Shown here: positions 1 to 13,346 of the stretch, piece by piece
Numbering within the stretch: position 1 is the first letter of the stretch
Layout: every line of letters starts with the position of its first letter
Assembly: GCF_001039355.2 (NCBI RefSeq)
Contig: NW_019775933.1
Span: forward strand, 99,268-163,267
DNA: 64,000 bases
Reading direction: 5' to 3'
From: Lingula anatina
Lineage: Eukaryota; Brachiopoda; Lingulata; Lingulida; Lingulidae
Notes under the pieces: generated by a model
What the model was told of the DNA's origin: nothing
Seen by the model: only the letters and a program-made list of their open reading frames with translations
The model's database searches: none
Program-made: the position numbers and the translations under genes

Positions 1-3000
1 AAACTGTTATTTTCTTAATGTACCAAAGGAAATTAAAATATTATTTGATAACTAAATGATGCGTTTTCATTGACTGTCAGTATATATATTTTTATTTTTA
101 ATGATACTGGTACTATTTGTGATTTACAGCCCTTTCTCCAGAGCTTTAAGGTGGATTTTGTTCATTCATCAAAAATTTTAATTTAAATTTAATTTTAAAA
201 TCTTACCCAATATGTAATGATTCTGTGTGGCAGTTAGAATATATGCACCTTAATTGCTAGGTGAAAAGATTCCAAGTGCATATAACCTTTCACAGACCAA
301 GGTACTGTACTATTAGTTCTATTTTTACTTCTAAATTGGATACTAATTCAGATATAATGATCTGTCTATAGATTTGTCAAAACATCAAACGTGGTTCACT
401 TTGAACAACCCAACAAGCAGCATCTGTTTTTTTTGGGCCTTGGGGGTTTGAGCATGGGTCACTCATTAGAAACAAGTTTGGTTAGATCACACCACCTGAA
501 CTTCTCTCACATCCACAAATCATCTTGCTAGTGGCATCTAAATAAAAGTTGATCTCTATGTGGTGTGAATTAAGTTTTATTCATCTCTGATATGAAGGAT
601 TCCACTGCGAATTATAGACTCCAGGAAATCTAAAGAACTGCACCTCCATGGTGAGCTGACACAAGAGCAGACCTGCTTCACCTCGGCACACTGTGATTCC
701 TGCTCTGTGTTCACATTTGTCAGAAAATGTAGCGTACCAGGGATTCTGATGTGACTATAGAAACCAAGATATTTAAGGGTGTAGAGGGCAACAATGAACA
801 AAATTATTTCAGCATTGCAGAAAGATTGAAGGCATGATGTCGAACATAAAATATGATCATAGTTTCCTAGAAATTATACAGATGGACAGTTTAAGGGGTC
901 AGTTGAAAAGATTCAAAATGGAGTCTGAATTATTTCTGTTCCAAACCATGGGTAAAAAAGTTTTGCTGTACCAGAATATGGATGTAAACCCTTCCCTTGA
1001 GGAAGGTTGTTTGTATTCGGAAAATTAGTTTTTTTTTTGTTCACATTAATTGACTGTTTTTATTATATGGCTGAGAGACTAGTACTTTTTTTACTTTTAA
1101 TTACATTCCTAGGTTTGATCATGACAGAGGGCAACATTCTCATTTCAATTTCAGAACTCTTGTCAATTATCTATACAAAATTTCAATCAGCAAATACAAG
1201 TTACTATTTTATTTTAGAATTATCCCTTCATTAGGAAGTAATCAAGTCAAAAACATCAATCAGAAATGATCAGAGTTCAGTTAAAAGTAATTTTCTTGGT
1301 ATACGGAACATTTCTGATAGCTTATTATAGATAATCTAAATTAAATTAGTCATTGATTATTCTGCTTTGATATAATCTCTGACAGATCATCTGTGCAAGT
1401 TTTGCTGTCACGCTCAAGGCAACAGCATATATAAATATTGATGCAGTTTTAGTTATATAATCATACAAGGTGGCTGAGATTAAGTATGTCCGAACTTACT
1501 CTATTTATTAGGATGAATTAGTTCACGTGAATGCCATTGAACTATTATTTAAATAAGTGTTAATCATGTATTGATGAGTTTAATTCTTATTAGGTTTGTT
1601 AATTGTATAATAGATGGATTTAGTTTAAGTATTCACCCCACGTGATACATCATTAAGATGTCTGCATGGGTTATAATTTTGAACCCATACAAATTAGATG
1701 TAAGTGTTAATGTAAACCTCATTTCTAGAGAAAAGAAGTAAAGATTAAAAAAATTACAGCCATTTCTTGTGAAGCATATCTAAGATGAGATAACCATTTT
1801 GCTGTTTGACACGTTTTTTCCTTTAACTGCCATTCCATATTTTGTTTTACTTTTAAGGTTGAGATGAATGAGAAAATGCCAAACTATGTTGTTTTTTTTT
1901 TTTTAATTTAAATAGTGGCATTGAATAGAATGAAATATTATCTTTAAATTGATGGGTCTATAATTTACAAAAAATATGAATAACCATGTAATTAAAGCCT
2001 ACGTAATTGTCCATTTACCCCTCGTAGAGCATGCCTGCCTTAAACTAGGTCACTGCTGACCATTTATGGATTTGATGGACAGCGCAGTGTTACAGTATAG
2101 AGCTTGAGGAATCAGTAGACTAGAAGTGGTTTTAATGACGCTCTTGGCTGCCCCTCCAAGTCAAAACAAAAACGTTCAATGATAATTGTATGTTTAATTT
2201 TTTTAATTTCATTCCACCAAGACTATGAGGATCTGTATGCTCCATCACTTAGATATCCTTTTAGTAGCATTTTGCTACAGGTTAACAACTTTTAGTCATT
2301 TGTCCTTCCAAAGTATGTCTAATTCCATGAAATGATCTTATTGCAATTTTTTATATGTCAGGAGACTCATCGAGGCTTATCTGATATTGCATCTGCCAGC
2401 ACATGTACATGTACAAAAACGAAGACAGTCAAAGCATGACAATGAGTTTAAAAATAGGGTTTAAACATTCAAATTTGGGCTTTGCTTTCATTGGATGTGT
2501 GAAATTGCTTTATTTTCATCATACCATATGTTTATGAATAAAAAAGTTCATAATAAAACAACTTTCAACTGAAATCCAATATTATGACAGTCTGAGCATA
2601 TAACAGATTTGAAGTAGTTTTAGTCAAGATGGGTTGGTACACATTTACAGGCCTACCCAACTACCAGACTCGGCACCAGATGATCCCGAATTCACTGGTA
2701 GATCGGACCACATACACTACCTGTTTTCAAGGTGTGCATCAGCACTCATTTCACAGTATCATACCCGGAACAAATGAGATGAGACACACTACTTTTCAAC
2801 CCCTCTCAGAATCATCGCTATGACATCGAGTACTAGGCAAGAGTGTTGTCGCGTCTGATACTTCGAAGCATATACTGCACCTGCCCAGAACGCAATGTGC
2901 AAGACGAGCATGTGCTATGATCATAAGCAATATTTTGATAATTTAAGTCTAAGACAGAAGTATTTTATGTGACGCAGTAAAATTTTATTTGATAAGAAAG

Positions 3001-3929
3001 AGGAGTAAAACTGTAGACTTTTATCTTGATGTCAATAAAGGCTGCAAAACAATGGTAGTAGATTAATGAAACAAGCTGCTATGAAACAGTGGACATTGCC
3101 TTTCTACTTGGCTATATTTATATACGTGTGCATCTGCGACTCTATTTTCCGGGCGAGGTGGCCTTCCACATTCCAAATCTGATGTCCTGCTACTGTCCTG
3201 TATGTTTTGTTGTTTTCTTAGCATTTTTATCGCTTTTCATCGATCTTCTTTTCAAACTGTAATCTTAAGCCTTCCTAACATCACATGACATCTTTGAAAC
3301 CGACCACTTATCTGAGACGCATATGGGCAAAACCACACCTCCTCGCTGCCCACGTGGTGAAAAAAGCTGATGTCATACCAAAGATGGTGGCTGCTGTCGA
3401 TGCATGGTGGGGGCCTTCGGTTGAATATGTTCAATAATAATGTTGAAAATGGCAGAAAGAAACAGTAACAGTTAGATAGGCAGTGAGTAGAGGGCTGAAC
3501 CAGAATAATTAATGAAAGTTCTCAGTGTGCCAATGCAATTTGCTGATTACACAACGTTAAATTCTCAGGGGTACGCTAACAGGCTGATTTCTTGGCTTTC
3601 TTTTACGGCTTCAGGTGAACGATTCAGACCAGTGTCAAAATTAATTAGAACTTTCAACCCCTGAAAGTTTGCATTCGTTAGGTCTAAGGTTTGTCTGAAA
3701 ATGTGTGTTTGGGATTTCATAACACCGGCTCCCGTTTTCAACTTTCATGTGTTTTGGTCTGGCTAGGGGGTCTCGTTGACCTGGTTAACTGGTTAATTTT
3801 GATATCTTTGCTAATTCAACACATCGAAAGTTTGAGACGCATTCTTGTTGATATCAAAGAGGGCTCGCGAGTCAAGCTGTCTACACATTCTAGTTTATAG
3901 GCTATAAAGATTATGCTGAGAACACCTAT

Positions 3930-4340
3930 TAAAGGTACATACAAACTGAGCATTGGTGGAGCCCGGATATTCCCAGTAACACATATAAACCACTTCTACT
4001 AGTTTCTTATATGACTCAAATAAATTCGACATGCCATGGGATAAACTGAATAGATCATTCAATCAGCCATAAAAGAGCTTTAGACTGCTCCTTTCTTAAA
4101 ATTTTTGGTCAAAAATTTAACCTACTTTCGTGACCTCCTTTTCTGCCCTATTGACATACAGCATAGAATGCTAGCAGAAAAACCCATTCAAACATCATTT
4201 TTGAGTAAAATTAAACAATGCCTTTTGGCAATTCTCTTACAGGCTGTAATTATACTACTTGAAACTATATGCTGGCATTTGGTTGGCTTTTGTTGCCAAA
4301 AATTGACTTCATATGTATCTTTAAGCATTATATCTTCTAA
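3930..4340 (+). repeat. Interspersed repeat, about 400 bp, forward copy
   Basis: Shares its whole order of words with the reverse complement of 32950-33345, for example the segments around 'taaaggtacata', 'agtagaagtggttta' (reversed here), 'aacctactttcgtgac' and 'ctagcagaaaaa'. The chance ORFs within it are not conserved in the other copy. Confidence 0.75.
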
Positions 4341-5537
4341 TGTAATGATTACATAATAAAATAAGGATATGGAATGAAAAGCAGTCAAAATAAGCTTTCT
4401 ATTGATATGCAACATGTTATATATCTTGGCCGGTTTAGAAGATAGCCACCCCTTGCCATTCGGATCCTTTAAGTAAATTTAGTGAGTGGTAAAGCTTAAG
4501 GGGGGCTCCCTTGAAAATTGGCTTGATTGGGGTTTTTTATGATAATTATCAGGCTATCAACACCTTTCCATCATTTGAAGCCTTAGATGTTTTGAATGTT
4601 AATTGAAATGCAATCAAGTTTATTTTGTCATCTTCACACAATTTATTGGGCAAATTCATTCAGAAGCTAGCACAAATACAATGTTAAGAAGGATTGACTG
4701 ACATGATTATTTGTATGCTATAGTAGGATATAATAACCATGGGAATTATAACTTAGAACATAATTGTCATCTAACCAAGGGAGGATTTTATGCAGTAGTA
4801 TTAGGAAAAATAATCTCTGATGCCTTCCCAGCTGTGCCATTTTAAAATCTAGTATTATAAAAGAACAACTGCGTCCATCCATATAAAACAACAAATAGTG
4901 CATATATTGTGGTATTGTATATTAAACAAATGGGTAACAGTTTGTAATTAAATCTAGCAATTTATTCTAAAGAATTATTGCATGTGTTAAGAGTACCATC
5001 GTTTGGCCTCTTTTTGGCTTACAGTAGATTTTGTGGTCTAGACAAAAAACCTAAGATGTATCAATAATGCTAAAGGTGGCATTAAGTACTCCAAGTACAA
5101 AAGAAAAAATAGTGTTTTTAGTACCTTATAAAATGTTTTACAAATGCTTATGGTATAAATACATATGGAAGCAGGTACACACATGCACAGGCATAAACAC
5201 ACACATATGCATGCATGTGTGTATGTGCATGTACACACATGCATTTGTATCAATATTTGCCAAGTTTACTCCCTTATTACGAAAATAACTCTTGCTCTTT
5301 AGCCAACAATCAGAAGATTTAGTGCACGTACGGAAATCACATCCAGCTTTATTTCTGACATGACACCTCTTTTGATATTTTTGATAAATCATTTATATAG
5401 CACCAGTTTTGACATATACCAGCTATTACAATGTGCAAAACTTCACCATAGGTCGTGAATAAGTGTTTCAAAATGCTATTTTTTTCTCCATAAAATATAA
5501 AGTGAGCGAGTGCAAGTGAGCTTCCTTAAGTCTAACA

Positions 5538-5766
5538 CCCCATTTCCATAGATTTTTAGATTGATCTATCCCTGTGGGGAGTCTCACTAGATTACTGCCA
5601 GCTTGGCCTGCTTAAGCGTCTGTCCCGCCTACTAAAAGCTGTAAGGGGGTAATTAACTATGGTGCCTGCTCAGCTGACTGCAATTTAGCGTGAACCCCCA
5701 GGGAGTTAGGTTGATCTAAAACTTAATCTTTAGATCGATCTAAATCTCTGGGAAAGCACCCTTAAA
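5538..5766 (-). mobile_element. Palindromic MITE, family 1 (subfamily 1)
   Basis: Ends are inverted repeats built on 'cccatttccatagattt' and '(a)aatctctgggaaagcacc'. Each is followed by GATC-rich words and the inner pair 'gtggggagtctcactaga' / 'cgtgaacccccagggag'. Same design as the copies at 17.0, 18.5, 21.4, 37.9 and 40.3 kb. No coding capacity. Confidence 0.75.
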
Positions 5767-8700
5767 GATCACAAAAGATGCCAAGAGGGCCGATGATGGT
5801 ATTATATATGAATATTAGGTGGTAGTGATTGAGTTTTTTTTTTTTTTTTTGCTTTGCAATTTGCCAGAGCAGTTGATTTTCTAATAAGTCAATAATTGTA
5901 TAATAATTTTAAAACAATATATCTTTTACCTCCCAAAATTTTAAAATCTTTTGAGGGAACTTTACTTATTTTGGCAGATTTTATGTGGAATTTAACATGG
6001 AAATATTTTTAATTGGTTTCTAATGTTTTATGTACTGTTCATTTATGTCCTCAGAATACTTATTTGATCATTTTGGCAGGAATTGTTGCTAAGCTTCTTT
6101 TTCTCAAATAAGTTAATCTCAGAATTTAGAAATAAAGCTAGGCATGTTTTTTAATTAAAAATGTCTGTATTGTTTTAGGTATTGTTTGTAGGAATCTTTT
6201 GCACTTACTCCTATTGCATAAAAAACCTGTGAAATACCTATGCACATATCTGCACTAGTATTTATTAAGATAGTCTGCAACACTAATAAGGATAGTTGCA
6301 AATTAGATCTTAACACATCTGCAAGATTAATAGGATGAAAAGGTCCACCAGGATATACAAGACCATGGAAACTGTAGGCTTATTCGGTTAGGAACTCTCA
6401 TCATATGTGCTCTAAGGCATCAATTTCCCATGATTGTCCACATTAAAGTAATTTTCTGAAGGTTTTTATTGAATTTTTGTAAAAATCACAGTGAGCCCTG
6501 TGCTGTTGAAAATACTGAAAATTACCAGCACTGTGGAATTGTTTTGCTTAGACAAAAACCTTTCAACTAGAATAAACTATAGTGTGTTGTCTTATTATTT
6601 TTGCAAATGTGTTCCTATGTGAATGTATGTACATAGCCATCTATATAGATTTCATCAGTGATCTGTGAGAAAAACAGTAGAGAATATGGTGGTGCATCTT
6701 CATCTGTTCCGGAAATGAAAGCTTGATTACCTAAGCAGTGAAGAAAGCACATATAAAGGGATGATCTATATATTGTGGCAACTTACCTATTTTTCAATTA
6801 AATTGGATTTTTGTAAAATTTCATGCAAATTTTGACTCAAACTGTCACTTGATGTTAGGTGTGTTTTGCTAGTACCATAAACTGAATTAATTTCATTAAT
6901 GAGTGAATATTTTGCTTTAGCTGCCAGTACTTATGTGCTGCAGAATCAAATGAGAATCAATAATGTACAGGTTTTCTCACAGGATAATATGATCAGGAGA
7001 AGGAGCTTATGTAATGGTGATATTTTAAAGTCTATCTGAAAGTGAGAATTGTTCTGACTTTTAAAATCTTTGCATTTTAAGTTTCAAATTCCAAATGAGC
7101 ATATGTTATGCTTCTCACACTTATCTTTCTTTTTCTTTAGAGATTTGCTTGTTTTTGTAATGCACATAATGATTTATCAAGTTTTCATAATTAATGATGA
7201 CTACAGCTTTACACTCAATTTTGTCACGGCTTGTTTATATGGTAGATCTGCCAAAAAGCCCTGTACTTATGAATTATGCAGCTAGGAAGGTGACTCTTTA
7301 TGGTGGTCTAATAAAAAGAAAACAATTTATGCCTTACGTTTTAACCAGTTACTACAAAAAATAGCAGTGCCCTTTTTGAGTCCACATATCTTTATCCGTT
7401 ATCTTTCCCATATGTACTTAATCTGTTTGTATTATTATTACTATCTATTAATTATTTTATTTTACTTTCAAGCTTTTTTTTATCCTGCACAATTTTACAT
7501 GATACTAACTTTTAAAGAAAAAAGTACAAAGAAAAAACTAAATAAATAAACAAATTAAAAAGAAATGACCTCTGATACCCTCTCTATGGGCTTTTGTTTT
7601 CATATTTTGAAGTACTCACCTGACAATCAAGTCTGCCGAGGTCGAATTTTGGTATTGCATTGTGATTTTTGCCTTTTTTTGCCTGCACAGTTCCAGTATT
7701 AAATTGCACCCTTGGAATGAATCCTTATCTTGGTTGTTACACCAAAGTGAAGTTACTCCTTGAGGTAAAATCCTTGAAGTATGGTAAGAAATACCTTATG
7801 TCCTACTGCACATGTTGATACACATGCTGCCGAGATCACACATGGGTTTGTCAAATAGCTGTTAATCTGGCAAATGAAGTCTATTTTTTTAATGGATCTG
7901 AACAGCTTTCTATGAAAATAGGAAGAGTAGAAAGATTATGGTAATTGTCAAGAATGTTTAGTATTCATGAGAGATATTTTTTTAACAATGCTGACCTTCC
8001 AGAGTGAAAATGATGACTTGCCAGGATATAATTCATTATTAAACATTGGGGACAGAGCGCTCAAAGAGATAGAGTATCGCTGCAGTGTCTTTAAATAGAG
8101 CAACCTTGCAAGTTTGCAGGTGCATGCATGTGATGTTAACTTGATTATCATGGGTGTCTTACTTTATATGTGAATAGCTATTAAATAAGAAACTTATGTA
8201 ATAAAGGAATAAGCATGTAAATTGACAGCTTGAGACAGATGGGCCACAGTTAGATTAAAGGGGGCAGGGTATTGGAGTTACAGGTCACTTAATGCAGAAG
8301 AATATGATCTAATTTGTGAGCCATCGTGTATGCATTCTAGATGGGAACCGGAAGGGGAGAAATGGCCTTGCAGTAAATGTGCTTCCTGCTCTTCCAGGTA
8401 AACCTATTGATCATGGGAATCCTGTTTGACAGATGATAGATAGATAAAAGATCATACTATAGTAGTTTTTTTTTTCTTCCACAAAGTTGATTGATTTAAG
8501 ACACTACAATTATGCAAATTTTCAAAATTTTCTATGTAAGAAATCCAGTTAAATAAATGGACATTTTTTTAAAAGATGAAGTTCATTAGTTTTCTATATT
8601 TTATTCTTGGAATCCAGCTGAAAGAGTTATTCTTAGCAGTAAATATGAGCAGAGCATCTCTCAATTGAACTTATGAGAGTAAGATTCTATGATACCATAT

Positions 8701-10530
8701 TACTGTTAAACCAATCAGAAAGAAAAGTTTCAGGCTGCCATACAATCAGAAAAGGTGTGGGTTTCAAAGTCTCAACCATGGCTCATTAAAGTAATGCACT
8801 ATTGTTTAAATACAAATAGTTTTTCTGCCTTATTTTTGTGTTAAATTGTTTAACTTCAGTGTCAGCATGATTTTTTGTCACTGGTGGAAAAATGCCAGTC
8901 CCTTGGTAGCACCTGTGGTGTAAAATTTCTGAATTATAGTCTATTACCCCAAATTATTTTAATGAATGGATTGTATATCTAATACTCTAGAGGCTCTGGG
9001 GAACCCATTAAGGTAATTTTTTGTAAACATACAGTTTAGTTCTGATTAATCAGTCTTTAGGTGAATATATTGAGGAAAAATGGCTATTATCAAAATAAAG
9101 TGCATTTCCTTTAGAGAATTGCATATTTTGCTGTGGTACAATTATGTACTTATTTATCATAGTGGGGTGTTGATAACCTGTTTTATATCAATCATAACAT
9201 TGCAGCTGGCACTCACTCTTTGAGGGTAATTACATAGCACATTGAAGTTCGTTATTTGTCAGATGTATGTTATTTTTTCATAATTTTCGTGTTCACTAAC
9301 AAGTATAGTCCCCAGTGTAAAGGAGCTATTGCAAAATAATTTTAGAGTGATCATTGTAAAATGATTCATTATAAAATGATTCATTATAAAACCTTAGAAT
9401 CTGTGCACCATCAAGGTTCCAGACAGTATATTTTGTCTTCATGGGCTATAAATTTGATCACCCTGTATCTTGATGAGAATTGATTGTGACAGATGACACT
9501 TAATCATGCAGGTTTGTCACTAAAGACAAGCTCCATCTCTGCACTACCTGCACTAACAGGGAAATTAATTAACTTTTGTCAGTGTGCTGATTATTTTATT
9601 CATGTTTTTCTCCAGTAAGCAAATAACTATGTAAAATTGGCTTACATTCGTATCAGAGATCAAAATGGAAAATGTTATGTCTGTAAACTTTGGGATATTG
9701 TGCTTAAGAATAAAATATTTTAGATATGAAATAAATGGTGCTTTAAAACTTTACCAAGGGACTCATTTACTTTTCTGCAGGAGCTTTAGATGACATTTAA
9801 TGTTGGAATCCTTAATTACCATTGGTTATAGAATTTGATCTTCAGGATTCATAAAAAAAGCAAAGTTGGCACATCTGCTTTTGTTACACATTTTTTTCCT
9901 ATGTCCCATGCTATTGCTAATGCAGGTTTAGTTAACTTTCACATCAGTATTGACTGTGATGAATCTTACACCACATAACTTCGTACAGTTGACAGAGACA
10001 GTTTGATATATGCCTCTCTGACCTATTTTGTTGTCATTATAGAGTCCAATAAGTTGTGTTCAAAAGTCCATCAGAGCATTACTGACTAAATTATATTCGG
10101 GTAATAGATCCATTACCAGACTGCATCTATTTTAGTGTTTGTCGACTACCATCAATTTATTATTATCTTACTTTCACTGTTTCATTAGAAATGTGTTACA
10201 GAAAGCAAAGATTGTGCTGAACACAAGTTCAATTTACGTCATCCTGATCAAAAAGAGAATTTCTCTGCAGATTGTGTTCCTTCATTGTTTGTTCCCATTA
10301 ATTTTATCTTTTTATTAAACCATTTATAAAGTAGTTTAAAAGTTTGCAGTGAAATAAAAATGGGAATGAAACTGAACATAATGATATCAGTAAAATATGA
10401 CAGTGTATATTTTACAGGTATGAAAACTTGTTGACTTCTTGTATCATTAATCAGAGGCCTGCACTTCTACAAGATGTATAATGCACACTCATGCACGCAT
10501 GCACACACATGCACATGCACATGCACACAA

Positions 10531-10760
10531 TTTTACACTGATCATAGTTTCATTTCAATTTGAAAAAGGATTAAAACCGGGTTCTGTATAGGTTTAATGT
10601 AGAGATAAAACTAAAGTGAGATTTTTACAGTAATCGTAGTTGCATTTCAATTTGATCTGATGTTTCAACAGGGGTTAACACCCTGGTCTGTGTAGGTAGG
10701 TTGAATGTAGAGGAAAAACTAGAATGAGATTTTTACAGTGATCACGGTTCAATTTCCTTT
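10531..10760. repeat. Degenerate tandem repeat, units of about 91-109 bp
   Basis: Units start at 10531, 10622 and 10731 with 'ttttacactg', 'ttttacagta' and 'ttttacagtg'. They share 'catttcaatttga', 'ttgaatgtagag' and 'gagatttttacag' words. A TG/CATGCA microsatellite precedes at 10485-10530. Confidence 0.65.
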
Positions 10761-11754
10761 TAGCATACAAAACACTGCAAGATAAAGGGAAGCATATCTG
10801 GAGAATTTTTAGATTTATGTTTTTTGTGACAGATTGATCTCTGTTAGTGTATCAGATATCTTATGTCTGACAAAAGTTATGGAAATGAAATGTTCACTTG
10901 GAATTATGATATCATCTAAAGTAGAAAAACCTGTAAAGATACATCAGTTTGGTCAGAAACAATCCCTTGATTTATCACTGTTGAAAAAAAAAATTTAATG
11001 AGATTTTAAGAAAATATATTGGTGACAATATATACTTTTAGAATTTTTTTTAATTTGCTCTCCAGCGACATGTTTTAATTGCCTTAAGAAGCTTAAGCTC
11101 TTGGCTAAGGAAGAAAATTAAATGAAAAATGGGGCAAATGTACCTTTGAGATTCACAACATAACTTACTGTTCATATACAAAATTGTTGTCCTGAAAATT
11201 GACATTTACGCAACAGAGTCAAACTCACTTATGCAGACCACCTGTTTCTAGCCACCAAACTAGAAGAGCACTTTCCCTAAAGAAAAAACGCATGCATCAT
11301 TTGTTCCATACAATTATCAGTAATTGCTTAATTGGCCATGCTGTCTCTGTAATTTGACTAATGGTTCTTATGGTAAACTTTTGACCCACTGACTTCATTT
11401 ATCATATTCTGTTTAAGTCCTACAGATAGTATTCCAGGAAAGACGAGCCTTATATCCATTCTAGATCAACATCTTTCTCAGAATCAACTTAATGTGCTCT
11501 TATACTGGTTGAATACTCCTAGCTTAAAGCCTAAATTCTTTTCATGATGGCACGTTTGTTGTAAATGTCTTTGAAATACCATTGATGGTAGTTTTTCATT
11601 GACATAATCCATCATAATGGTAGAGAAAGGGTGGCAGGCATAGATAACTATATATTCAGGTAGAATCATTTTAAATCATATTCACTATAACATCCTTTTG
11701 TAATGTATATTTTTTCCAAGAGGGAATAATTTAATGTGCCTCACTTAGATAAAA

Positions 11755-11868
11755 CTCCATAAAATCCACTAGTACATAGATCAATTTTTTACCCAGAGTG
11801 GGCCTTTTCCCAGCAAAAAGGGTGGTTCTTTCGAACCCCCCCGAACCCCCCTGGCTACCGGTCTGCTC
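11755..11868 (+). repeat. Fragment of a MITE ending in CCCCCTGGCTAC
   Basis: Matches the right part of the element at 43709-43872: 'acccagagt', 'ccttttcccagcaaaaag', 'ggttctttcgaacccc' and 'cccccctggct'. The left end is missing. Confidence 0.65.
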
Positions 11869-12234
11869 TGCCATATTAACCTCTGACCCTCCCTTTCTGA
11901 CATTTGCCATAACTATGTAACAATTTGGGAAAATTAAAAAGTCCTTAACCCATGCTCAAACATTGGTTTTTCACTTTGAACACTGATTTCAAAATTGCTT
12001 GGGATTCAAAATTGTGTCAAAATTGTTGACACATGGCTAGGTTCATCGATCAGGAGGTGATAAATAATACTGTATTGGGCAATATCAATTTATGGCATTT
12101 ATCTGTTAAAATCATCTACAAGTATTATTTGTCCTTAGTTCAACAAAAAGTGGTTTATGCACTATAAAAATGTTTAAAATGATACACTTTATCCTTTTAA
12201 TTTATTACCAGTGCCAAAGTTATGTTTTGGTCCT

Positions 12235-12420
12235 GTTTGTTTGTTTGTCTATCTATCTATTTGTTTGTTTGTCACCTGCATAACTCAAAAACTATGGATG
12301 GGTTTTGATGAAATTTTCGGGATAGGTCAGAAATGAATAGATTTTCATAGATTACCATCTGGACCCAAAAATTTCTAAAGGATTTTTCACTATTGCAAGA
12401 TAGGGCCAATGAACTTGACC
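12235..12420. repeat. TTTG/TCTA-led dispersed repeat
   Basis: A (TTTG)n/(TCTA)n tract leads into 'cctgcataactcaaaaact' and 'gggttttgatgaaattttc'. This layout resembles a repeat I know to be widespread in marine invertebrate genomes; the assignment rests on recognition only. Confidence 0.4.
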
Positions 12421-12609
12421 TCTCAACAACCACAGTTTATGAGTACAGGGTCCTTGGTGTTGGTCTGTGCTCTCAGAGTGCTATTTTTTTTAGTTTGAAA
12501 TATATTGTGTCACACCCAGAATGAAGCATGTTTTGCAGGACTTAATAAATGTTTGCATCATGAAAATTTGAAGGGTTAATTAACAATTGGAGATGGCTTT
12601 CTTTCTATG

Positions 12610-13346
12610 TGTTCTGTCAGCGACAGTTACTCAACTTCCCTACTTAATGAACTCTGCCAATAGTGAACGCATTCAACACCGTAACTGAGCAGTTTTTGCG
12701 TCCAGCTGCTATATAAGCTGGACGTTTTCTACAGCAGTATGCAGTGCGGCATCGACACACTCCGGCGACCACAGCTAGTAGCAACGACAGGCGGCTCGAC
12801 AGCAGCGGTTCTCTCCAGCGCCTCGCACGGGCCTACGACTCCGCGGTCACCCCGGCTTGACAGCAGCGGTTCTCTCCAGCGCCTCGCACCGGCCCACGAC
12901 TCCGCGGTCACCCCGGCGGCTCGACAACAGCGGTTCTCTCCAGCGCCTCACACCGGCCCACGACTCCGCGGTCACCCCGGCGGCTCGACAGCAGCGGTTC
13001 TCTCCAGCACCTCGCACCAGCCCACAACTCCGCGGTCACCCCGGTGGCTCGACAGCAGTCTACTCCTGCTCCACTCATCAGCCCAAGACTCGACGGTCAC
13101 ACCGGCGGCTCGATATCGGTCTACTCGACTCCTGCGCCACTCATCTGCCCACGACCCAGCAGTCATCCCGGCGGCTTACGACAGTGGTATCTCTCGATAG
13201 CAGTCCAACCGACAGCGATCCATTTCGATTTGGTTTAATTTTATTTTCATTCAATTTTTGTAACCATTTATTCGCTATTAAATTATTTATTTATTTATTT
13301 TCTTCGTTCTTGTTGCTTCTATCACCGTCTCGTCCACAACATGTTC
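12610..13346 (+). mobile_element. Solo LTR (12615-13341) with 5-bp target duplication
   Basis: The element starts TGTCAGCGACAG and ends CCACAACA (TG...CA), and is flanked on both sides by the direct repeat TGTTC (12610-12614 and 13342-13346). Inside, in the expected order, are a TATATAAG box at 12710-12717, a presumed start near 12740, a GC-rich tandem repeat, and an ATTAAA signal at 13277-13282. No internal retroelement genes lie on either side, so this is a single LTR left after recombination. The 5-bp duplication is usual for Ty3/Gypsy, Copia and Bel-Pao elements; the family is not determined. The 153-residue open frame inside it follows the tandem repeat and is probably not a gene. Confidence 0.75.
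12785..13180. repeat. GC-rich minisatellite inside the solo LTR, period about 63-66 bp
   Basis: Six or so units carry 'ggctcgacagcagcggttct', 'cagcgcctcgcac' and 'acgactccgcggtcacccc'. The last units have decayed. It is by far the most GC- and CpG-rich spot in the window and creates overlapping open frames on both strands. Confidence 0.85.

Noticed and set aside
577-801. Minus-strand frame of 74 codons with several Cys
   Set aside because: No recognised domain, no splice partners; treated as chance.
2600-2920. More GC-rich stretch with a 64-codon frame
   Set aside because: No splice context or family match; I could not tell a UTR from a decayed repeat.
8283-8397. Possible Cys-rich exon (38 open codons, CEPSCMHSRWEPEGEKWPCS)
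   Set aside because: The donor (CCAG|GTAAAC) is fair, but the acceptor has no pyrimidine tract, I recognise no family, and an open stretch of this length is not rare by chance.
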